DNA from: Polyodon spathula
Taxonomy: Eukaryota > Chordata > Actinopteri > Acipenseriformes > Polyodontidae
Direction of reading: 5' to 3'
Length of the DNA stretch: 64,000 nt
Assembly: GCF_017654505.1 (NCBI RefSeq)
Contig: NC_054553.1
Location: 6,013,618-6,077,617 of the forward strand
Of the stretch, positions 57,021 through 64,000 are shown piece by piece. Each line of letters begins with the position of its first letter. Position 1 is the stretch's first letter. The notes below the pieces were generated by a model. It ran no database searches. It was not told where the DNA came from and saw nothing but the letters and a program-made list of their open reading frames with translations. The translations under genes and the position numbers were made by a program.

Positions 57021-59273
57021 CAATGTTCACCAGTAGTATAACACTGGAATACATACCTGCTGAAGGGTTTAATATTGGGGCACAGATACTGTCTGACAGT
57101 ATTAACAGGGTGGTAAGGAAATAGGAGTCATCTTGGCAGTATTGCTCTGCGTGGGCAGCATCATGTTGAAGAATTCCTTTGCAAAAGGCTGTTATTAGCC
57201 CATCAGGCTTATCATTATCATTTTATACAGAGACTAAGATGAAACATGAAATCTCACCTTTCTGTGTTGGTAGAATGGATAGCTGAGGAAGCTTCCATAC
57301 AGCATTCTGTAGTAAAGGGGTCTCTTTGCAGCCTATCCATAGTCTTCATTTGATATTCTTTGCTTTTGTTCTACCAAGCTATTGCCTTCAGATACTGTTG
57401 TTTATTTCAGTATATAACTCCAATTATTGTATTACCAGAGTTTCTCAACCTATTCTTTCTTTTATTTATTTATATATTTTACACTTACTCGGTTCACCAT
57501 CTGAAATAATGCCTAAAAGGTGGATGGAGGATCACTTAAAAATGAAAGGCACTATCCCTTTAGTAGATATTTCAGTATGCTGTGTGACAGGATTTAAAAC
57601 ACTAATGTATCCCATTTTTGCCTTTAAGATCAAAAGAGATATTTCTGCTTTGTTTATTTGCTGTATGCAGCTGGGAATAATCAGCTCCTCTTTGGAAGTA
57701 ATTTGTTAAAGCAATCGTGAGGCAGAGTCAATAATGTTTCTGTGGCAGTTCAGCCAACCTGCTTTAACAACGGCAGCTGCTTTTTCTCATGTCTTTGTCA
57801 TAGTTTCAGAAACGGGAATATAATTAGCTTGCCGTGGGTGTGGGGGGAGCAAAGGTAACTGTATTACCCCTTCATTACAGCAGCGAGGCAGCTGTGGCAA
57901 AACAATTTAACTAGCTTTTAACTGATTTACAGGGCAATGGGAGCTTTGATACCACGGGCTGTGTCTGAAAACCACATTAGCAGTGACAGCAGTGCTTAGT
58001 GTTATGGCTTTGTTGTATAAATGTGTACATCAGCCAATTTGTTTCAGTAAAATCATTCATTTACTGATTTGAATGCGGCGCCAACACAGAAGTAACATAC
58101 TGTCAGAGCCAACACATAATTAAAATCTGCATATTAACATTCACTTCTCTGTATGTCTTATGTACCGAGTAAAGTTTCTTCTTGGATAGATTGATTAATA
58201 GTGTTTTTATATCTATATAGGTATATTTTGATCTTTGGTTTTCACCTGTAAAGAAAAAAATATTTGTTTAAGTTTGCTTCATGCGTTCTCTCATTGAATA
58301 CAATGACAGTTCTAAATGGCCTCTCGCTGCTGTATTAAACTGTAATCACCAACTACAGTAGTTTCTGTACATACATATAGCAGTTGCTTTTTACAATATG
58401 TGTAGGTGTATATGTGTACATATCTACTTGTACATGTGTATGGCATTCAATCCAGAATTCTATCTACTTTAGAATTTGCATTTATGATGTGGCAGTTTGG
58501 AACTGGCTATTTAATGGTATAGTCACCTTTTAATGAGCACAGATTATCAGAGCAAATATCCATCACAAAGTTTTAGCGATTTTTGCTTTTCCTGTTCTTA
58601 TGTGGTATGCATATGATTGTTTAATTTGGAAATAATCTATGGTTTGCAGGAAGCAGTTTTAGAACGTTTTAGGTTGTTTTAATGCCTCGAGGATGTATGG
58701 CGGTTCATGTTGATATTGTATAAGCCTAGTGTTACTGGTATAGTTTTGTATATTTATAAATATGGTAAGATATCTGTGGACATGTGTATCTTTCACAAGA
58801 GTGTTCTGCTATGAACACTGCATGAATTATTATTTGTTATGTATATGAGACTAAATTAATGAGGCTAAATCACATGGTATGATTTGCTTCTGGGATGCAA
58901 CTTTGAAATCTATAGTATTGTCTGAAATATTTGCATATTCCAAATTCAAGTATAAAAGAACCATAAGATCTTCCACAGAAGAGAGAAGAGAAGAAATTAG
59001 ATTTTACACTTCGGTTAATTTTTGTTAAAATGCCTAGAATATAATTACTGACAATTTTCAGATGATGCCAAACATAGATCTGTACATTTAACAGGTAGTA
59101 CAGCTGTAAGTTAACCACAATTTCATTTTATAAAGTAGAATCTTTATTAACAAAATATGGTATATCACAAACAATAATTCAGCTGAGGGAAGGCTTTTGT
59201 TAGTCATAAATTAGCACTGTAGGATGTGAATAGGGTGTCCTAAAGTTTGCTTGCTTTTTCTTTCGTTTTGCAG
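57021..59273. other. Intron upstream of the second exon, no gene seen
   Basis: No exon was recognised until 59274. The block 57715-58010 is relatively GC-balanced and repeat-free and may be conserved non-coding sequence. The final bases CTTTTTCTTTCGTTTTGCAG form a strong polypyrimidine tract and acceptor. Confidence 0.5.
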
Positions 59274-59405
59274 AAGGAATCCGGAATATGGCAATGGACT
59301 CGAGCCCAATGGGAATGCCAATGTCAGACCCAGGAGCCTGGGCAACAGCCATGAACAACCTGGGCATGGCTCCAATGGGCATGACTGGACAACCTCTCAT
59401 GTCAG
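59274..59405 (+). CDS. enox2: Coding exon of enox2-like ECTO-NOX gene
   Basis: An internal exon of 132 bp: acceptor TCGTTTTGCAG ends at 59273, donor TCAG|GTAAGA follows 59405, phase 1 at both ends. After the split Glu codon the peptide is GIRNMAMDSSPMGMPMSDPG, then AWATAMNNLGMAPMGMTGQP, then LMS. This matches the N-terminal region of ECTO-NOX disulfide-thiol exchangers. In my recollection human ENOX2 has PMSDPTAWATAMNNLGMAP and ENOX1 a TDPTAWATAMNNLGMVP version, so ENOX2 fits better. ENOX proteins are cell-surface hydroquinone/NADH oxidases with protein disulfide-thiol interchange activity. Their RRM and Cys-bearing regions are encoded further downstream and lie outside this window. The exon is Met- and Pro-rich with no catalytic residue of its own. 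The antisense frame across it is a shadow. Confidence 0.88.
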
Positions 59406-60842
59406 GTAAGATTGATTTTTGTCAAGTCCTTGGACAGCTAGAATGTTGAGAGTATTCTACTAATACAAACACTGTTAGAGGGGCTTTCGTCTCTACCGCT
59501 GTCAGTCCGCTGTCAAACCTGTCACCTGTGCCGCTTTCAAAGTGCTGGTAATCATTAAGATACAGATCACGGTCTTTAACAGTCTGTACAATATGAGACA
59601 GAGCGAGGCGGTGGTTACTATGAAGGTCAGGATTGGTCTATAAAAGGAATGTATTGGGAGGGGGGGAGAATACAATTTCTGACCGATGTAATTTTATTAA
59701 ACAGATGTGAACCGTTTCCAATCAAGTTTCTCATTAATTGATTGTGTTTTTTTTGTTTTTATGATCTGAGTTTGAAGTCTTTTGGATTTGCTGCAAAAAT
59801 TGTCCTTTTTCATAAGCCTTTTCGGAGCTCTTGTGCATATACACATACTTTTTTTAGGAATTTATACAGAAAAGCAGTTTGTAAATAATAATAAAATAAT
59901 GGCACCTGAGAGAAATATTGAGGGTAGAAAAAAAGGGATGAGATACTAGAATCTGACTGATAACTGTCCTGAATGCTGCTTATGCAGACTACCGAGAAGG
60001 TTTCAATCAGTGACCCTCTGGTCCTGCAAACAGGCAATGTCAGATATTGCTCAGGTGCCCCAGAGGTAATGAAGAGTACAGCTATAGTATGTGATGTGAG
60101 GGCAGTTCATTAGACCCCAATTAGTTTTATCTTGGAGTGCATTTCACCTTCCCATTAATCACTGGGAGTCCAGCTGCTCTCTCCCAGTCAGCCTGTATTA
60201 TAACAACCGTTAAAACCAACCGATTGCTGCCTCAGCAGTTTCCTTATTCAGCTTGGAATAAAGAATTGGCAAATCATTTTCCCTGTTTTTGATGGAATCG
60301 TTTTTGCGTAATTTGGTCCAGTCTTACTTGCATAAATCTGAAAATGTATCAGAAGTGCCGTGGAGATAACTTATTGACAGACATTATTTAAGATAAGCTG
60401 CTGTCTTCTCTACCACTCTCTTCCCAGCTTTATGTAAAAATCAATCAAATATTTAATCAAGCGCTTCTTTTCTGATCGAGCCACGGAAAGGTCACCTCCC
60501 AGATATCCTTTTTTTCCCCTGCTAAATCCTCCACAGGGATATCGCGGAGGTACCCAAGGAAAGTGTTCTTTGCTGAACCTTTTTTATTCTCCCTTTTAAT
60601 TTGTTTTACTTTATTTATTTTACCAGCAGGGATCCTCAGAGCTCACACATCTTAATAGAGGCACCAGCAATATGCAGCCCATTAGATTAATAAGTGCAAT
60701 TAAAAAAGCATTTTCTTTTACATTTTTATTACAGCCAATATCCCCAACATAATGTTTTAACACTTCCCTCACGTAGAACTGTTTAAGCACTTATTGGTAA
60801 AGTCAAGGCTAGAGCAGTGTCTTACTGATTTTTATTTATATA

Positions 60843-60888
60843 CACACACATACTCACACACACGCATACACACACACACAAACACAGT
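60843..60888. repeat. (CA)n-type microsatellite
   Basis: Imperfect ACACAC runs interrupted by TACT and GCAT, directly before an imperfect palindrome at 60907-60985. Confidence 0.9.
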
Positions 60889-60906
60889 GCCGAGAAAAAG
60901 CTTGTG

Positions 60907-60985
60907 AAGGTTATAACTGTGTCAAGTAGGAATCTGTGGAAAATTTCTTTGTCCACAGGTTCCTACTTGCCTTGGTCATAACCTT
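60907..60985. repeat. Imperfect inverted repeat, about 34-bp arms
   Basis: The left arm AAGGTTATAACTGTGTCAAG, then TAGGAATCTGTGGA, pairs with the right arm (60952-60985), whose complement reads AAGGTTATGACCAAGGCAAG, then TAGGAACCTGTGGA. The spacer is only 11 nt. The upstream CAGTGCCGAGAAAAAGC (60885) resembles a Tc1/mariner-type terminus, so this may be a collapsed MITE. Confidence 0.75.
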
Positions 60986-63900
60986 ATTTTGGCTTGAGTG
61001 TGGGGGTAGTAGAGGCAGCCAAATGTGAATCCCTGACCTCCAATGTCCTAGACTGTATATTGCATTTTCCTTTTTTTTTTTTTTTTAAATATTTTATGCA
61101 GGATAGACATTGACTAGAATTCCAGAGGATTCTCCGTGAAGTGACCACACTCTGGGTATTGGATTTTGTTAATTAGCATGGTATGGTGGCAGTCAGAATA
61201 CAGACGCATACGTCGGGTAGCATCCACCATGTGAGCCCATCTACAGGCAGTGATATTAGTGCTGCATGCCAACATCAAGCTTATTTTACTTGTTTTTAAA
61301 ATAAAAAACTGTAAGCCATGTCAGCTTGACGGAATGGAAAGTTTAATCGGGAAACTAATCGAGTGTCGTTAACACAGTTTCCCCCTAGTTTGATTAGCAT
61401 TGTAAGACCAAGCAGCACCATAAACCTCACTCGAGACTCTGCCATCTGTAACTCACTTTGTTTTGTTATGGTAGGTTGGCAGATGGGTAGGTTCTGTATT
61501 TTTTGAAGCTCTCCTGTTTTGCGCATTGGAAGAGTAGGTGTGTCCGCCATCCTTCAAAAAGTTTTACTTTGCTGTATCTAGCAGTGAGCAGGAACTCTGT
61601 GAAACGCTGTGGAATTATTCAGAATGTCGACATGTGTGTAGTGCACAGGCCATGATAGAATAAAGTTGATGACTACCCTCAGGAGAGACTCCAATGTCTT
61701 TCCCATAACTGGTTGATGGCTGGCTTATTATATGTAAATTGTATTATAGAAAAGAAACTGATGAATGGTATAAACAAACAAACATATGGTTAAAACATTA
61801 TTTTTTTCCTGGGTAGCTTCCCAGTGAAGCAATTGGCTTTGTGTTTTCCATTATACTATTGGGAGGATAGTTAGGAAAGGTGGTTTGAGGGAGTCAAATT
61901 TTGTTTGTTTATTTTTAATCCCCCCCAGTTCATATTGGGCTCTAGCCAAGCCCCAACATCCCTTATTGCAGCACAGCTGCTGTGCTGTACGTTCCTCATG
62001 TCAAGATACTGATCTGGCCCAACCTAGGTTATCTTCTGACTCCATGGCTAAGGGCAAACAAGAGTAACCACAGCAGAGATGATAATTATGCAGCAGCTAA
62101 TGCAAACCAGTTTCAATTTCTCATCATAAACCTTTTGTATTGTCATTTTATCACAGAAGAAAGCCGTGTAATCGACTTTTACATTCATGGTGAAAACTTT
62201 TTTTTTGTTTGTTTTTCAAATGCAGCTAATTTGTATTTGTGGTTTCCAACACACAAAAAAAAAAAACATTTTAAAGCCTATTTCAGTATCTTGATCTCTC
62301 TTTAAAAATTCAATGGACTTAACAGTATTTTGGATTTACAAAAAGGCGTAGAGACATTCTGCTGTACGAATGCTGTTAAAATGTCTCCCTCCTTGCTCTT
62401 TACCTGCTGCAGCATGTTTGCAGTGCCGGAGTGTATCGTGCTGGCATCGAGAAGGTGGGGGTGGAGTTGCAGGCGTTTGGCTTGCAATTCGCTCAACGTT
62501 GAAGTACAATTATAGCTCACATTGTAATGCTTATCATGATATTAAACATATGGAATACCCACTGTTTCCAGTAAAATTCTTGTTTCTGTGTTCACTGGTT
62601 CCCTTTTTTTTTATCTGCTACCTTTGCTCTCTGTCTTTTTGTTACTGCAGTTTCAAATGCTGACTTTGGCAGTTTGCTGTCTTGATATATAATACGACAT
62701 CTACACAATGTATGCATCTATTTGTATATTTTGCTTCTTTCTCCATCTTATCTGCTCGATATCTGAACATCTTTATCCACCTGTCTATCAGTTTGTTTGT
62801 TTTTTCCCCTGTCCATTTTTTTTTTTTTTTTTTTTTTGACATTCACTTTTAAATATTTATTGCATAAACACAGTACAACCAGGTGGCCAAATTGTAATTT
62901 TTGAACGCAAGGAAAATGCTCAGCTGGCTACACTGAAACCAACTTGCTAAAAAAAAAAAAAAAACCAGATAAGATTTTCACAGCCCAAATATTTTCCTGC
63001 AAGCTTTTAGTAATTATCGTACATTTTCTACCCTTTTTATATAATGTGTTTTCAACTATATTTTATCTCCCTTTTTTATCTGTTTCAGCTTAATTTTTAG
63101 AAAACGTCAGAAAAAAAACTTAGTTTTGATGCACTCGATACATAGAAGAGACAGAGAAGATCGATAAGCTTTCAAGATTCAATTCTTTTCAACGGGTGGG
63201 TGGGGGTGGGGTTTATCTGAGAATAAATGGTGTTATTATTTCCAAGTGTACAAATGTAGTGAAATCAATAGTGTTCTGCAAGAAAAACATGTTGGTTCAT
63301 AAAATATTGTTTCCTATAGTAACATATTGCTAGGCCATCTGATTTTCAGGTTTTATCTGCTTTAACCCGATTTCTCCACCTCAAATGCTTTTTTCTACAT
63401 TCGGGTTAAACCCCAAAACTCCCCGAATAGGCACATACTGTGCATGAATAAACACATGCGCTGTTGTCTGTGATTCAAATGCAACAGAGCAAAACTGGCT
63501 CAGATGACGGTAAGCTGATTTGACTATTTGAAAAATGTGGCTTCTTGGTGTTATATTTATATATATATTCAGATTTGTCAAAATTACAGCAATATTGCTT
63601 TAAAGTTTTTGCTTTTTTTTTTTTTTTTTTGCACTTTTCTTCCCAGTTATTGGTTTTATGAGTGTGTGTGTTTAAGCCAAGAGCATTTAGATGTAACAGT
63701 CGATCATTTCTCTTTGTAAAAGAGCATGGAGTAAAGTTGTTTAGTTTTCCCATATGTTCTGTGTGCAATTATACTTGCAACTCCACTACAAAATAAGACT
63801 TGATTGGAACGGAGAAATGCCTCCATATACAGTATATGTGAGAGAGGAGAGAGATAGATGTCTGTAGATGTGTTTTGAACCGTGTATATAATATATAAAT

Positions 63901-64000
63901 ATGAAAATCATGAAAAATGGCTTTATTGCATCGTACCACCTTGATGGTGAGGTGGTCATTTTTTAAAGTGAAATCAAAATGTTCAGCTGGCTATACGGAA

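Larger units (their letters stand above)
59406..64000. other. Intron downstream of the second exon, no further exon seen
   Basis: The next ENOX exon, expected to encode a segment like GFDPSLNMMTGI, was not found before the window ends. T-runs occur at 61071-61086, 62817-62837 and 63612-63630, and an A-run at 62949-62964. Blocks at 60120-60360 and 60620-60720 look like possible conserved non-coding DNA. Confidence 0.5.

Noticed and set aside
57326..57709. 127-codon plus-strand frame rich in Ile, Leu and Tyr
   Set aside because: Hydrophobic composition follows from T-rich DNA; no splice or homology support.
59200..59400. Minus-strand frame over the second exon
   Set aside because: It is antisense to a well-supported ENOX exon with good splice sites.
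62642..62842. Minus-strand Lys-rich frame starting MSKKKKKKK
   Set aside because: It starts in a poly-T run (62817-62837) and is low complexity.
1..64000. CRISPR arrays, bacterial operons, tRNA or rRNA genes
   Set aside because: The sequence is vertebrate nuclear DNA. The only tandem array has three 165-bp units without spacers, and the tRNA-like sequences are SINE heads.

Overview
The window looks like nuclear DNA of a ray-finned fish. It is AT-rich and gene-poor, with spliceosomal introns, abundant microsatellites and the repeat families expected in fish: Tc1/mariner elements, L2/CR1-type LINEs, a CORE/MIR-like tRNA-derived SINE, and hAT and piggyBac MITEs. The SINE and LINE tails resemble ones I associate with sturgeons and paddlefish. 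That placement is inference and was not tested.

Only two convincing protein-coding exons are present, both on the + strand: 35434-35577 and 59274-59405. The second encodes a peptide (SDPGAWATAMNNLGMAP) that I recognise as the N-terminal region of ECTO-NOX proteins, closer to ENOX2 than to ENOX1. The first carries a KKRKRP basic cluster, has compatible splice phase (1-1), and joins to the second without a stop. The window is therefore read as the 5' part of an enox2-like gene. It holds at least 35 kb of upstream intron or flank, a 23.7-kb intron, and the start of the next intron. The RNA-recognition motif and the rest of the protein must lie beyond position 64000. No promoter, first exon, tRNA, rRNA or CRISPR array was found.

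Region by region: 1-11122 is unique AT-rich sequence with a 151-bp hAT MITE, a long (TA)n tract, a poly-C tract and a SINE fragment. 11123-13862 holds two decayed Tc1-like elements in opposite orientation, separated by a TG-rich microsatellite. 13863-35433 is mostly unique, with the end of a second Tc1-like family, a near-perfect hairpin, a full-length SINE and a 628-bp hAT MITE. 36896-38208 is a piggyBac-type MITE abutting a three-copy 165-bp tandem array that ends in a poly-C tract. 40489-46330 is a repeat cluster: a Tc1-like element broken by a LINE tail, then two minus-strand LINE remnants. 54300-57020 is another: an AT palindromic tract, a truncated hAT MITE, a CR1/L2 LINE tail, a foldback element and a possible pogo/Tigger remnant. 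The rest is intron with no recognisable gene.

Nothing here looks like an undescribed multi-gene system. The most useful observations are the NLS-bearing 5' exon of the ENOX2-like gene, the nested transposon structures, the tandem array with its C-tract, and a few blocks that read like conserved non-coding elements.
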